Source of the DNA: Enterobacteriaceae bacterium UBA2655
GTDB taxonomy: Bacteria > Pseudomonadota > Gammaproteobacteria > Enterobacterales > Enterobacteriaceae
Direction: 5' to 3'
Length of the DNA: 26,014 nt
Assembly: GCA_002359495.1 (NCBI GenBank)
Contig: DENB01000062.1
Location: forward strand, 98,489 to 124,502
Each line of letters opens with the position of its first letter. Positions within the stretch are counted from its first letter, which is position 1. A model generated the notes under the pieces. The model searched no databases. It had not been told where the DNA came from and saw only the letters and a program-made list of their open reading frames with translations. Below, one piece after another: positions 8,504 through 15,934 of the stretch. The translations under genes and the position numbers were made by a program.

Positions 8504-9610
8504 CTAAAGCGCGCGCAACAGCAGCCAGCCGCTCGCCATCGCCCAGAACAGCATCGGCAGCGAGAAAAGATGAAACTGCCACCAGACGCGGCGATCTTTC
8601 GCCATGCGTAAGGCGATCAGGTTCGCCAGCGATCCGGGCAGCAGACCAAATCCGCCGATATTTACCGCCCAGGCCAGCACGTCGCCCGGCGGCGCCTTTT
8701 GCAACAGCAGAATGGTTGCCGGCACGTTGCTGATCGCCTGCGACAGCCCTACCGCCACCAGATAAAGCTTGCCTTCGCTAAGGTGTCCCAGCGCATCGAT
8801 CGTCGACTGCAGCGCCGGCAAACGGGTCAGCAGATGCACATCGATAAACATCACGATAAAAACCGCCAGCAGGCTCCAGTCAATGTTCAACAACACCCGC
8901 CGCGCCATCGTCAGATAACAGATCGCGATCAGCAGCAGCGCCCAAGGGGTAAGCTTCATCTCCAGTGAGGCGACAAAAATCAGGTAGAGCAGCACGCTGA
9001 GGGCGAACAGCGGCTTATGCCAGCTCAACGCCTCGTCGCTCTGCTGTTTTTCAATGTTGCGGGCCGGAAAGGCGCGCCAGGTCAGCAGCAACAGCGAGGC
9101 CAACAGCAGCAGCGCCAGCGGCAACATCTGCCAGACAAATCCCGCCACGCTCAGCGAACCGCGCGTCCATAACAGAATGTTTTGCGGATTGCCGACCGGC
9201 GTCAGCAGCGAACCGGCGTTGACCGCCAGCGCCTCGAAAATAATCAGCCGGGAAACAGGCAATCGCGAAAACTTACGCAGCGTCAGCGTCAGGGGAACCA
9301 GAATGAAGAGCGCCACATCGTTAGTCAGAAAGGTCGAGAGTGCCGCCGCCGCCGCGACCATAAACAATGCCAGCGAACGCTCGTGACGAAAGCGCTGGAT
9401 CAGCCGCGCGCCCGCCACGTCGAAATAGCCGCTGTTTTCCAGCCCTTTGGTCAACATCAGCAGGGCCGCCAGCGTTACGATGGTGTGCCAGTCGATCGCC
9501 GCCGGCAGCGTCTGCCAGCGGAAATCGGCCTTGATCAGCAGAAAGACGCCACAAAGAGCCAGCAGATGCAGAATACGGTCATGCAAAAATGAGCGCAGCA
9601 GAATCGCCAT
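8504..9610 (-). CDS. ybiR: YbiR, putative inner-membrane anion permease
   Basis: This 368-residue protein (E. coli YbiR 372) belongs to the ion-transporter superfamily that includes ArsB and divalent-anion:Na+ symporters. It has about ten hydrophobic segments arranged as two inverted halves. Family motifs at the re-entrant loops are FLTNDVALFILVP (94-106) and AGSLLTPVGNPQNILLW (132-148) in the first half, and AISNVPATILL in the second. It lies 20 bases downstream of mntR on the same strand, as in E. coli, so they are probably co-transcribed. A link to manganese has not been shown to my knowledge, and the transported ion is unknown. A GAGG about 11 bases before the ATG is a slightly distant ribosome-binding site. 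Confidence 0.92.
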   Translation of the reverse strand: MAILLRSFLHDRILHLLALCGVFLLIKADFRWQTLPAAIDWHTIVTLAALLMLTKGLENSGYFDVAGARLIQRFRHERSLALFMVAAAAALSTFLTNDVALFILVPLTLTLRKFSRLPVSRLIIFEALAVNAGSLLTPVGNPQNILLWTRGSLSVAGFVWQMLPLALLLLASLLLLTWRAFPARNIEKQQSDEALSWHKPLFALSVLLYLIFVASLEMKLTPWALLLIAICYLTMARRVLLNIDWSLLAVFIVMFIDVHLLTRLPALQSTIDALGHLSEGKLYLVAVGLSQAISNVPATILLLQKAPPGDVLAWAVNIGGFGLLPGSLANLIALRMAKDRRVWWQFHLFSLPMLFWAMASGWLLLRAL

Positions 9611-9630
9611 GTGGTCGGGCGCCTCGAAGG

Positions 9631-10089
9631 TTAACGGTTTTCGTAAAACTTCTGGAAAATGGCCAGGGTTTCGTCGCTGACGTGGTGTTCAATGCCTTCT
9701 GAGTCGCGACGCGCCGTTTCCGGGCTGATGCCGAGCGCAAGCAGAAAGGTTTCCACGATATGGTGGCGCGCGCGGCTCTCTTCCGCCAGTTTTTCCCCTT
9801 CGCGGGTCAGGAAAACGCCGCGGTAAGGCACCTGCTCCACCAGACCGGTGCTGCCGAGGCGCTTCAGCATTTTCGCCACAGTCGGCTGTGATACGCCTAA
9901 ACGCGCCGCCATATCAACCTGGCGCGCTTCACCGAATTCCCGGATAAGATCGGAAATTAATTCAACATAGTCGTCGATTAATTCACGACGATGCGCTTCA
10001 CGCACTTGTCGAAAACCTTCGACATGCTCTTCAATCTCTTTAAGCGGCCCCTGAGGACTGGCTACAGCGCTTTTCGCACGACGACTCAT
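9631..10089 (-). CDS. mntR: MntR, manganese-responsive transcriptional regulator (DtxR family)
   Basis: The product is 152 residues (E. coli MntR 155) and nearly identical to it over long stretches, such as [18 protein letters not shown] (20-37). The winged helix-turn-helix includes [20 protein letters not shown] (58-77). The metal-binding and dimer region has RHHIVE (108-113) and EGIEHH (131-136), which carry the expected histidine and glutamate ligands. When loaded with Mn2+, MntR represses uptake (mntH) and mntS, and in E. coli activates the exporter gene mntP. AAAGAGGAAG precedes the ATG. A minus-strand promoter TTGAGC-N16-TACAAT (10175-10148) fits this gene. The divergent mntS-type transcript starts across a 176-base region with two MntR-box-like palindromes. 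Confidence 0.97.
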   Translation of the reverse strand: MSRRAKSAVASPQGPLKEIEEHVEGFRQVREAHRRELIDDYVELISDLIREFGEARQVDMAARLGVSQPTVAKMLKRLGSTGLVEQVPYRGVFLTREGEKLAEESRARHHIVETFLLALGISPETARRDSEGIEHHVSDETLAIFQKFYENR

Positions 10090-10147
10090 TCAACTTCCTC
10101 TTTATAATACGCCGCACTGAACCTGCGATGCGGATTTGCTGGAGCAC

Positions 10148-10175
10148 ATTGTAAACCAGGCAGAAAATAGCTCAA
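10148..10175 (-). promoter_or_regulatory. Candidate mntR promoter
   Basis: On the minus strand TTGAGC (10175-10170) and TACAAT (10153-10148) are separated by 16 bases, giving a leader of about 50 bases. The MntR-like boxes lie upstream of this -35, so they fit control of the divergent transcript better than autoregulation. Confidence 0.4.
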
Positions 10176-10184
10176 ATTTTTCGT

Positions 10185-10201
10185 AAATAGCATTGGCTAA
10201 A
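10185..10201 (+). promoter_or_regulatory. MntR-box-like palindrome 1
   Basis: The site has the core TAGC-ATTG-GCTA (10188-10199) with A/T flanks. The E. coli MntR box, from memory, has TAGC-N4-GCTA with A/T-rich arms. A possible -35 (TTGGCT, 10193-10198) for the small-ORF transcript lies inside it. Confidence 0.6.
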
Positions 10202-10204
10202 GGG

Positions 10205-10220
10205 TATAGCCGATGCTATA
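10205..10220 (+). promoter_or_regulatory. MntR-box-like palindrome 2
   Basis: TATAGC-CGAT-GCTATA is a perfect 6+6 inverted repeat with the TAGC-N4-GCTA core. Its centre is 19 bp from that of box 1, roughly two helical turns, so two dimers could bind side by side. A possible -10 (TATATT, 10217-10222) overlaps its end. This fits Mn-dependent repression of the two small ORFs downstream. Confidence 0.7.
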
Positions 10221-10265
10221 TTTGTTGATAATATAAGCAAACAGACACACAATGAGGAAGCAGCG

Positions 10266-10343
10266 ATGCACGAACCTTATTTGTTGTTGCTGATGTTTCT
10301 GTTATTTGTCGCAGGGCTTTGCTTGCTGCTGCGTCGCCACTGA
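10266..10343 (+). CDS. Small hydrophobic single-span peptide upstream of mntS (25 aa)
   Basis: ATG to TGA encodes 25 residues. It begins MHEPY, has a hydrophobic core of about 17 residues (LLLLMFLLFVAGLCLLL), and ends RRH. This is the pattern of a single membrane span with the basic C-terminus in the cytoplasm. The ribosome-binding site GAGGAAG (10254-10260) is well placed. Its stop is 13 bases before the ATG of the MntS-like gene, whose own GGGAGG lies in the gap. Both ORFs are downstream of the twin MntR-like boxes, so they are probably on one Mn-repressed transcript. I do not recognise the peptide. Function unknown; a membrane partner in manganese handling is only an inference from context. 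It could also be a non-functional leader. Confidence 0.55.
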   Translation: MHEPYLLLLMFLLFVAGLCLLLRRH

Positions 10344-10356
10344 TCGGGAGGTTCCT

Positions 10357-10548
10357 ATGAGCACAATGAAATGTTGCCTCGACTGCGGCAAGTGCTTTCA
10401 GGCTGAAAAAAAAGCGCCGGCCATGGATGTCAAATCCCTGCTCTGCCTCTTTTCGCGCTCGCCTTTTGCTCTGCGCCTGATGCTGCTGGAAAAACTCACC
10501 GGCAAGAAAACCGATCGCCCCTGCCCGAACCTTATCTGGCGCGGCTGA
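10357..10548 (+). CDS. mntS: MntS-like small protein with Cys-rich N-terminal extension (63 aa)
   Basis: The 63-residue product shares with E. coli MntS (42 residues) the core FS-x-SPF-xx-RLMLL (here FSRSPFALRLMLLEKL, 32-47) and the position divergent from mntR. MntS is made when manganese is scarce, raises intracellular Mn and is thought to block the MntP exporter. Relative to MntS this protein has about 22 extra N-terminal residues with clustered cysteines, CC-x2-C-x2-C (Cys6, 7, 10, 13), plus Cys30 and Cys56. The start at 10357 has a strong GGGAGG 6 bases upstream. An internal ATG at 10423 would give a 41-residue, MntS-sized product but has no ribosome-binding site. The frame is also open upstream to 10306, but without a signal. 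Confidence 0.75.
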   Translation: MSTMKCCLDCGKCFQAEKKAPAMDVKSLLCLFSRSPFALRLMLLEKLTGKKTDRPCPNLIWRG

Positions 10549-10574
10549 GCCTGATTTCCCGTCTGTCCGTTTTT

Positions 10575-10606
10575 AACGCCTTTTCGCCTGGCGGCTGAAA
10601 GGCGTT
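10575..10606 (+). terminator. Possible terminator after the MntS-like gene
   Basis: AACGCCTTT (10575-10583) pairs perfectly with AAAGGCGTT (10598-10606) around a 14-base loop. The following sequence (TGCGCCTGTTTATTT) is only moderately U-rich, so termination is likely but not certain. Confidence 0.45.
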
Positions 10607-10706
10607 TGCGCCTGTTTATTTCCCGCTTTTTCCGCGCCTCTTTGCTTGCCTGGCAAGCTCGGACCGATCCCGCGCGCCGCGTAAAAAACCATAAAATTTC
10701 ACAAGC

Positions 10707-10739
10707 GACAAAAACAAAAACGGCCCATAAAGGGCCGTT
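10707..10739 (-). terminator. Intrinsic terminator of ompX
   Basis: AACGGCCC (10719-10726) and GGGCCGTT (10732-10739) form an 8-bp stem with a 5-base loop. On the minus strand it is followed by TTTTTGTTTTTG. It lies 24 bases after the ompX stop. Confidence 0.88.
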
Positions 10740-10763
10740 CAGACAGCGGATCTAAGTAAAAAC

Positions 10764-11279
10764 TTAGAAGCTGTAGCCTACGCCTGCGATCCAAGTGCCA
10801 ACGTCGACGTTGCGGATACGGCTCTGCTCGTAACCAACGTCCAGAGCAACGTTTTCGATGCCCGGGTTGAACTGCATACCTGCACCGTAAGAGAAACCTA
10901 CGTCGCTGGAATCAGATTTGTCGCGCGCGGGACCGTTCTGCTGGAATTTGCCGTAGCCGATACCAACAACGCCGTAGATGCTCGCCCAGTCGTTCAGACG
11001 GTAAGCCGGACCACCGGTGATGCCATAGTACTGGCCTTTATCGTAAACGCCGCCGCCAGTCGTATGGTCTTTTTCGGTGTAGGTGAAAGAACCGATCCAG
11101 CCCAGCGGGTTAGATTCATCTTCGTAACGGTATTTCAGGTTAAAGCCGTTTGCTTTGTTCGCCACGCCCTGCATATCGCTTTGTGCATAACCACCAGATA
11201 CGGTGCTCTGCGCCATTGCGGAACCTGCAGAAACTGCCAGAACACAAGCCAGTGCTGAAAGACATGCAATTTTTTTCAT
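10764..11279 (-). CDS. ompX: OmpX outer-membrane protein
   Basis: The product is 171 residues, exactly the length of E. coli OmpX, an eight-stranded outer-membrane beta-barrel of the Ail/Lom family. The signal peptide (MKKIACLSAL to AMA, 1-23) is followed by QSTVSGGYAQSD. Barrel segments are conserved (GGFNLKYRYEE-like, GSFTYTEK, YYGITGGPAYRLNDWASIYGVVG), and the C-terminus is GVGYSF with the terminal Phe used for barrel assembly. I start at 11279 (MKKIA). Two extra in-frame codons upstream (MV) have no support, while GAGGTGG sits just before this ATG. OmpX is linked to envelope stress, adhesion and serum resistance in relatives. Confidence 0.97.
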   Translation of the reverse strand: MKKIACLSALACVLAVSAGSAMAQSTVSGGYAQSDMQGVANKANGFNLKYRYEDESNPLGWIGSFTYTEKDHTTGGGVYDKGQYYGITGGPAYRLNDWASIYGVVGIGYGKFQQNGPARDKSDSSDVGFSYGAGMQFNPGIENVALDVGYEQSRIRNVDVGTWIAGVGYSF

Positions 11280-11288
11280 AACCACCTC
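11280..11288 (-). promoter_or_regulatory. ompX ribosome-binding site, likely CyaR sRNA target
   Basis: The minus strand reads GAGGTGGTT directly before the ompX ATG. Its complement AACCACCTC matches, from memory, the conserved seed of the sRNA CyaR, which represses ompX in E. coli and Salmonella by pairing to this site. The CyaR gene itself is not in the window. Confidence 0.5.
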
Positions 11289-11656
11289 AAATGTGATAAT
11301 AGTTCTTCTCCTGACAACGCTGAAAATATAACAAAAGATAGCGAGAAACTCTGCCCGTATTTTGTTGTCTAATAGATTGTTTGGTGTAACAGAAAGTTAA
11401 TGAAGTTTCCTATGTCATTCATTTATCTTATAAAACTGTCATCATTCCGTAATCTGATTAAATGCTACGTTTTTGAATTTTGAGCTTTATCCTAAAGCGA
11501 CCTGACAATTCTTTACTAAAATGGCGCTAAAAATGATTAAATTTTCTCCGCCATTCGCTTTTGCGCTTCGTTTATATTCCCTCTCTTTGCTTAGCTAAAT
11601 CTAATACACTGGACGCTTATTATCGGCTTCGTTTAATAACAGGAACGATTAACAGG
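11289..11656. other. AT-rich ompX-rhtA divergent intergenic region
   Basis: About 370 bases hold the control regions of ompX (minus) and rhtA (plus). A TATATT hexamer at 11330-11325 on the minus strand could be the ompX -10, without a good -35. A TATATT near 11572 on the plus strand is a possible rhtA -10. The reading frame of rhtA stays open from 11561, but the first 32 codons have no ribosome-binding site and no family resemblance. No small gene was convincing. Confidence 0.4.
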
Positions 11657-12568
11657 ATGTCCTCTTTTAAAATAAAAGCGCTTTCACCCGCGCTGCTTCC
11701 CGTTGCGGTTTTATTGATCGCGATGCTGTCGCTGCAGGGCGGCGCGTCGCTGGCGAAATCGCTTTTTCCCGCCGTCGGCGCGCCGGGCATTACCGCTCTG
11801 CGCCTTGGCCTGGGAACCCTTATCCTCTGTCTGTTTTTTAAGCCCTGGCGTCTGCGCTTTACTCGCGCGCAGCGCACGCCGCTGTTGATCTATGGGCTGG
11901 CGCTGGGCTGCATGAATTATCTTTTCTATTTATCGATACGCACCGTCCCGCTCGGCGTGGCGGTCGGTCTGGAATTTACCGGGCCGCTGACCCTGGCGCT
12001 GCTGGGCTCGCGCCGCGCGCTGGATTTCGTCTGGGTGCTGCTGGCGGTGGCGGGACTTTGGTTTTTGCTGCCGTTCGGCCAGGGCCTGTCGCATATCGAT
12101 CCGCTGGGCGCGCTGCTGGCGGTTGGCGCGGGCGCCTGCTGGGCTTGCTATATTGTAGCCGGACAACGCGCCGGCGCCGAACATGGCCCCGCCACCGTGG
12201 CGATGGGTTCGCTGATCGCCTCCGTTATCTTCGTTCCGCTGGGCTTAACCTTTGCCGAGCCGGGCATCTGGCACTGGGGCGTGCTGCCCATCGCGTTATT
12301 GGTCGCGGTGCTTTCCAGCGCGCTGCCCTACTCGCTTGAGATGATGGCGTTGACGCGGCTGCCGGCGCGTATTTTCGGCACGCTGATGAGCCTGGAGCCG
12401 GCAATGGCGGCGCTGTCAGGCATGCTGTTTCTCGGCGAAACGCTGAACGGCACCCAGAGCCTGGCGCTGCTGGCTATTATCTGCGCCTCGGCGGGATCGA
12501 CCCTGACGATGCGGCCCAAAAGCAACGCGCTGAAACCGGTGGATATTAACTCCCGCGATGAGCCATGA
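11657..12568 (+). CDS. rhtA: RhtA, threonine/homoserine exporter (EamA family)
   Basis: This 303-residue inner-membrane protein (E. coli RhtA 295) has about ten membrane helices in two EamA repeats. Strongly conserved blocks are LQGGASLAKSLFPAVGAPG near the N-terminus, FFKPWRLRF, GCMNYLFYLSIRTVPLGVAVGLEFTGPL in two joined segments, and LPYSLEMMALTRLPARIFGTLMSLEPA in the second half. RhtA exports threonine, homoserine and some amino-acid analogues. The start at 11657 (MSSFKIK) aligns with the family N-terminus. AGGAA lies 11 bases upstream, and a closer AGG abuts the ATG. It lies divergent from ompX, as in E. coli. Confidence 0.95.
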   Translation: MSSFKIKALSPALLPVAVLLIAMLSLQGGASLAKSLFPAVGAPGITALRLGLGTLILCLFFKPWRLRFTRAQRTPLLIYGLALGCMNYLFYLSIRTVPLGVAVGLEFTGPLTLALLGSRRALDFVWVLLAVAGLWFLLPFGQGLSHIDPLGALLAVGAGACWACYIVAGQRAGAEHGPATVAMGSLIASVIFVPLGLTFAEPGIWHWGVLPIALLVAVLSSALPYSLEMMALTRLPARIFGTLMSLEPAMAALSGMLFLGETLNGTQSLALLAIICASAGSTLTMRPKSNALKPVDINSRDEP

Positions 12569-12569
12569 C

Positions 12570-12604
12570 ATTATTCGGCCCAGTTTGATGCCGGGCTGAA
12601 TAAT
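12570..12604 (+). terminator. Probable rhtA terminator hairpin
   Basis: ATTATTC (12570-12576) pairs with GAATAAT (12598-12604), with GCCC/GGGC nested inside. It starts one base after the rhtA stop. The trailing sequence TATCATTTATTC is only moderately T-rich. A second weak hairpin (AACGG/CCGTT, 12638-12653) followed by ATTATTTT could back it up. Confidence 0.5.
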
Positions 12605-12828
12605 TATCATTTATTCAATGTGCTTATTTAACGTCGCAACGGCTGCAACCGTTATTATTTTGCAACAAACAACTATCTTATTTACACTCGCTATGTAATA
12701 GCATTAATTTCAATGACTTAAAAACAAATAACGCGTTTTCATTATTTTCTTTTCCTTTTTTAGCGGTCCAAAGGCGCTTTCCGTAATAACTATCCCTGCT
12801 ATCGATAATTCCTTACCCGCAAGCCTGG
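12605..12828. other. AT-rich rhtA-dps intergenic region
   Basis: About 220 A/T-rich bases upstream of the dps promoter. In E. coli the dps promoter is controlled by OxyR, IHF, Fis and H-NS. By eye I cannot place any of these sites with confidence. No ORF is convincing here. Confidence 0.35.
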
Positions 12829-12835
12829 ATAATGC

Positions 12836-12844
12836 TGCTATACT
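12836..12844 (+). promoter_or_regulatory. dps promoter, extended -10 of sigma-S type
   Basis: TGC-TATACT (12836-12844) is an extended -10 resembling the CTATACT preferred by sigma-S. No good -35 lies upstream, which is common for sigma-S promoters. The predicted start near 12851 leaves a leader of about 40 bases. Dps is a classic stationary-phase protein, so the fit is good. Confidence 0.55.
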
Positions 12845-12891
12845 TTATTCCGTGCTTGATTAGGAAACCCATCAAACAGAGGATTGAAACG

Positions 12892-13395
12892 ATGAGTACC
12901 GCAAAACTGGTTAAAAATAATTCTACCGATCTGATTTACACCCGTAATGACGTGGCAGAGAACGATAAAAAAGCCACTATCGAGGTGCTCAACCGTCTGG
13001 TAGTCGAATTCATCGACCTGTCGCTGATCACTAAGCAGGCTCACTGGAATATGCGTGGCGCTAACTTTATCGGCGTACACGAAATGCTGGACGGTTTCCG
13101 CACTGCCATCACCGACCATCAGGATACTATCGCTGAACGTGTCGTACAGTTAGGCGGCGTGGCGCTGGGCACCACTCAGGTTGTGTATGACAGAACGCCA
13201 CTGCAGAGCTATCCGCTGAATATTCACAGCGTGCAGGATCACCTGAAGGCACTGGCGGATCGCTATGGCATCGTTGCTAACGACGTGCGTAAGGCGATTA
13301 CCGAAGTCAACGATGAAGATACCGCGGATATTTTCACCGCCGCATCGCGCGACCTGGATAAATTCCTGTGGTTTATCGAAGCCAACATTGAATAA
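12892..13395 (+). CDS. dps: Dps, DNA-protecting ferritin-like protein
   Basis: The product is 167 residues, identical in length to E. coli Dps. Twelve subunits form a shell that oxidises Fe2+ with H2O2 and compacts DNA in stationary phase and oxidative stress. The inter-subunit ferroxidase ligands are all present at E. coli numbering: His51, His63, Asp67, Asp78 and Glu82. The lysine-containing N-terminal tail (STAKLVKNN) used for DNA binding is kept. I start at 12892 (MSTAKLV) behind GAGG. The open frame from 12832 includes the promoter and is not coding. The E. coli neighbour glnHPQ is absent, so dps is followed directly by ybiO. Confidence 0.98.
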   Translation: MSTAKLVKNNSTDLIYTRNDVAENDKKATIEVLNRLVVEFIDLSLITKQAHWNMRGANFIGVHEMLDGFRTAITDHQDTIAERVVQLGGVALGTTQVVYDRTPLQSYPLNIHSVQDHLKALADRYGIVANDVRKAITEVNDEDTADIFTAASRDLDKFLWFIEANIE

Positions 13396-13423
13396 GCCAG
13401 AAAATAAAATTAGCTTTAGCCAG

Positions 13424-13448
13424 AAGGCGGGTTATCCCGCCTTTTTTA
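13424..13448 (+). terminator. Strong intrinsic terminator of dps
   Basis: AAGGCGGG (13424-13431), loop TTAT, CCCGCCTT (13436-13443), then a run of T. It begins 28 bases after the dps stop. Confidence 0.95.
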
Positions 13449-13592
13449 TTGCCTGCCGTTTACCTGCCTCCCCGTTTTTGCCGCCGCCACTGATATTTCT
13501 GAAAACCCCTGCGCACGGCGCGGTTTATTCTGGTTTAACGGGACCTTAAGTGCGCAAACCCCCTTTCAGAACTTTCGCTATCGAATCCGCAA

Positions 13593-13600
13593 CTATACTT
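13593..13600 (+). promoter_or_regulatory. Candidate sigma-S-type -10 for ybiO
   Basis: CTATACTT (13593-13600) lies about 40 bases before the ybiO ATG, with no clear -35. The same CTATACT motif occurs before dps. E. coli ybiO expression is reported as RpoS-linked, so the match is plausible. Confidence 0.4.
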
Positions 13601-13639
13601 TTTTCTTGCGCAGCCTGTGCGTCGTTAAAGGAGTTAACT

Positions 13640-15925
13640 ATGTCGTCAGCCCGTCCACACCGGCAAGCCGTACTGGGGTGGTTTCTGTTCTCTGTTCTTG
13701 TTTTTACTGGCCTGGCGCCCGCCGCCAGCGCCGTCTCCCTGCCGCAGGCGGCGGTAGCCGCCAAACAGCAAACGGCTCCGGCTGACGCCGCTGCCGCCAG
13801 CGATGCAGCGCCGACGCTGGAAGAGAAAAAGGCCGCTTACGCCGCGCTGGCGAATATTCTGGAAAACAATCAGTCGCGCGAAGAGCTGATCGAGCAGCTG
13901 CGCAACGCCGCAGCCAGCCCCTCCTCCACCACCGAGCCGGTGCTAACGCCGCCCGAGGCGGAGCCGGAAGAGAAAACCGTGCTGCAAAGCGTGACGGACG
14001 TGACGCGTCACTATGGCGGCGTCGTCGCCTCACAGTTTATTCATCTGCACAACAACATCGTTTACGCGCCGCATAAAGCGTTCAATGAAAACACCTTTAT
14101 CAACGCTCTGAACCACTTCGTCGGTCTGGCGCTGGCGCTGTTCGCTTTTTACTGGCTGCTGCGCCGCCTGATGTCGCCGGTCTACCGCCGCCTCGGTCAT
14201 TGGGGACGACAGAAAAACAGCGAACGTACCAACTGGTTTCAACTACCGCTGACCATCGGCGCCGCCTTTATCATCGATTTAATGCTGCTGGCGCTAGCGC
14301 TGTTTGTCGGCCAGATCATCAGCGACAACTATAACAGCGGCAACCGCACCATCTCTTACCAGCAGGGTCTGTTCCTGAACGCCTTCGCCCTGATTGAATT
14401 TTTCAAAGCGGTGCTGCGGCTGATTTTCTGCCCGCGCTACCCGGCGCTACGATTTTTTCACCTCAGCGACCAGCGCGCGGCCTACTGGAACACGCGGCTG
14501 TGCTGGCTGAGCGGCGTAATTGGCTACGGGTTGCTGGTGGTGGTTCCGATTGTCTCCAACCAGGTCAACCTGCAGGTTGCGGCACTGCTTAACGTGATAA
14601 TCATGTGCATCATGACCAGCTGGGCGCTGTGGCTGATTTTCCATAATAAACGCGCCATTCAACAGGCGTTGATCGCTCTCGCCGATCGCTCGCTGGCCTT
14701 TTTCGCCCTGTTTATCCGCGCCTTCGCCATGGTCTGGCACTGGCTGGCGAGCGCCTATTTTATCGCGCTGTTTTTGTTCTCTATCTTCAATCCGGGCGAC
14801 AGCCTGAAATTCATGATGTCCGCCACGGTGCGCAGCCTGGCGATTATCGGCATCGCCGCCATTATCTCCGGCATGCTGTCGCGCTGGATCGCCAAAACCA
14901 TCATTCTGTCGCCGGAGCTGCGCCGCAATTATCCCGAGCTGCAAAAGCGCGTCAACGACTGGGTCAATATGATGCTGAAGCTGGCGCGTATTCTGACGGT
15001 GTTCGCCGCGCTGCTGCTGCTGCTCAATGCCTGGAATCTGTTTGACCTCTGGCACTGGCTGACGGTAGGCGCCGGAGAAAGAGTGGTGGATGTGCTGATC
15101 CGCATCGTGATGATCCTGCTGCTCTCCGCCATTGGCTGGACGGTGCTCGCCAGCCTGATCGAGAGCCGTCTCGCCTCGGACTCCCACGGCCGCCCGATGC
15201 CGAGCGCGCGCACCCGTACGCTGCTGACGCTGTTCCGCAACGCGCTGGCGGTGGTGATCAGCACCATCACCATTATGATTTTGCTGTCGGAGATCGGCGT
15301 AAACATTGCGCCGCTGCTGGCCGGGGCGGGCGCGCTCGGTCTGGCGGTGTCGTTCGGCTCGCAAACTTTGGTGAAAGATATCATCACCGGCATCTTCATT
15401 CAGTTTGAAAACGGCATGAATACCGGCGATCTGGTGACCATCGGCGCGCTGACCGGCACCGTAGAGCGCATGTCGATCCGTTCAGTGGGCGTGCGTCAGG
15501 ATACCGGGGCATATCACATTGTTCCCTGGTCCTCGATCACCACTTTCGCCAATTTTGTGCGCGGCATCGGCTCCTTCGTCGCTAACTACGACGTCGATCG
15601 CAATGAAGACACGGAGCGGGTGAAAACGGCGTTGCAGGAGGCGGTGAAAGAGCTGCTGGAAAACGAAGAGATCCGCGCGCTGGTGATTGGCGAACCGAAC
15701 TTCGCCGGGCTGGTCGGCCTCACCAATCAGGCCTTTACCGTGCGCGTCACCTTCACCACTCTGCCGCTGAAGCAGTGGACGGTGCGCTTCGCGCTGGATG
15801 ATAAGGTGAAAAAACACTTTGACGCGGCGGGGATCAAAGCGCCGCATCAAACCGTGGAGGTGATGCAGACCGGCAACGACGTAGAAGCGGCCGCCAGCGT
15901 ACCGGCGCTGCCGCCGCCGCAGTAG
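13640..15925 (+). CDS. ybiO: YbiO, large MscS-type mechanosensitive channel
   Basis: This is a 761-residue inner-membrane protein (E. coli YbiO 741). A signal peptide (about 1-31, ending ASA) precedes a periplasmic region rich in A, Q and E (about 32-150). Many membrane segments follow across about 155-580. The C-terminal third is the MscS module: the pore-lining helix with the Gly/Ala pattern GAGALGLAVSFGSQTLVKD near 560-580, then the beta domain (GDLVTIGALTGTVERMSIRSVGVR) and the alpha/beta cage. MscS channels open under membrane tension and release solutes after osmotic down-shock. The start at 13640 has the near-perfect AAGGAG 6 bases upstream. The open frame back to a GTG at 13550 would include the candidate promoter and is rejected. 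Confidence 0.94.
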   Translation: MSSARPHRQAVLGWFLFSVLVFTGLAPAASAVSLPQAAVAAKQQTAPADAAAASDAAPTLEEKKAAYAALANILENNQSREELIEQLRNAAASPSSTTEPVLTPPEAEPEEKTVLQSVTDVTRHYGGVVASQFIHLHNNIVYAPHKAFNENTFINALNHFVGLALALFAFYWLLRRLMSPVYRRLGHWGRQKNSERTNWFQLPLTIGAAFIIDLMLLALALFVGQIISDNYNSGNRTISYQQGLFLNAFALIEFFKAVLRLIFCPRYPALRFFHLSDQRAAYWNTRLCWLSGVIGYGLLVVVPIVSNQVNLQVAALLNVIIMCIMTSWALWLIFHNKRAIQQALIALADRSLAFFALFIRAFAMVWHWLASAYFIALFLFSIFNPGDSLKFMMSATVRSLAIIGIAAIISGMLSRWIAKTIILSPELRRNYPELQKRVNDWVNMMLKLARILTVFAALLLLLNAWNLFDLWHWLTVGAGERVVDVLIRIVMILLLSAIGWTVLASLIESRLASDSHGRPMPSARTRTLLTLFRNALAVVISTITIMILLSEIGVNIAPLLAGAGALGLAVSFGSQTLVKDIITGIFIQFENGMNTGDLVTIGALTGTVERMSIRSVGVRQDTGAYHIVPWSSITTFANFVRGIGSFVANYDVDRNEDTERVKTALQEAVKELLENEEIRALVIGEPNFAGLVGLTNQAFTVRVTFTTLPLKQWTVRFALDDKVKKHFDAAGIKAPHQTVEVMQTGNDVEAAASVPALPPPQ

Positions 15926-15934
15926 CAGACAGAG

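Noticed and set aside
10423..10548. Internal ATG giving a 41-residue MntS-sized protein
   Set aside because: No ribosome-binding site precedes it, while the ATG at 10357 has a strong one. It is kept as an alternative in the mntS entry.
11561..11656. Extended N-terminus of RhtA
   Set aside because: The extra 32 codons have no ribosome-binding site and do not resemble the family; the region is promoter-like.
14447..15364. 305-codon minus-strand open frame opposite ybiO
   Set aside because: Composition is H/Q/R/D with no family resemblance, and it is covered by the clear MscS-type gene.
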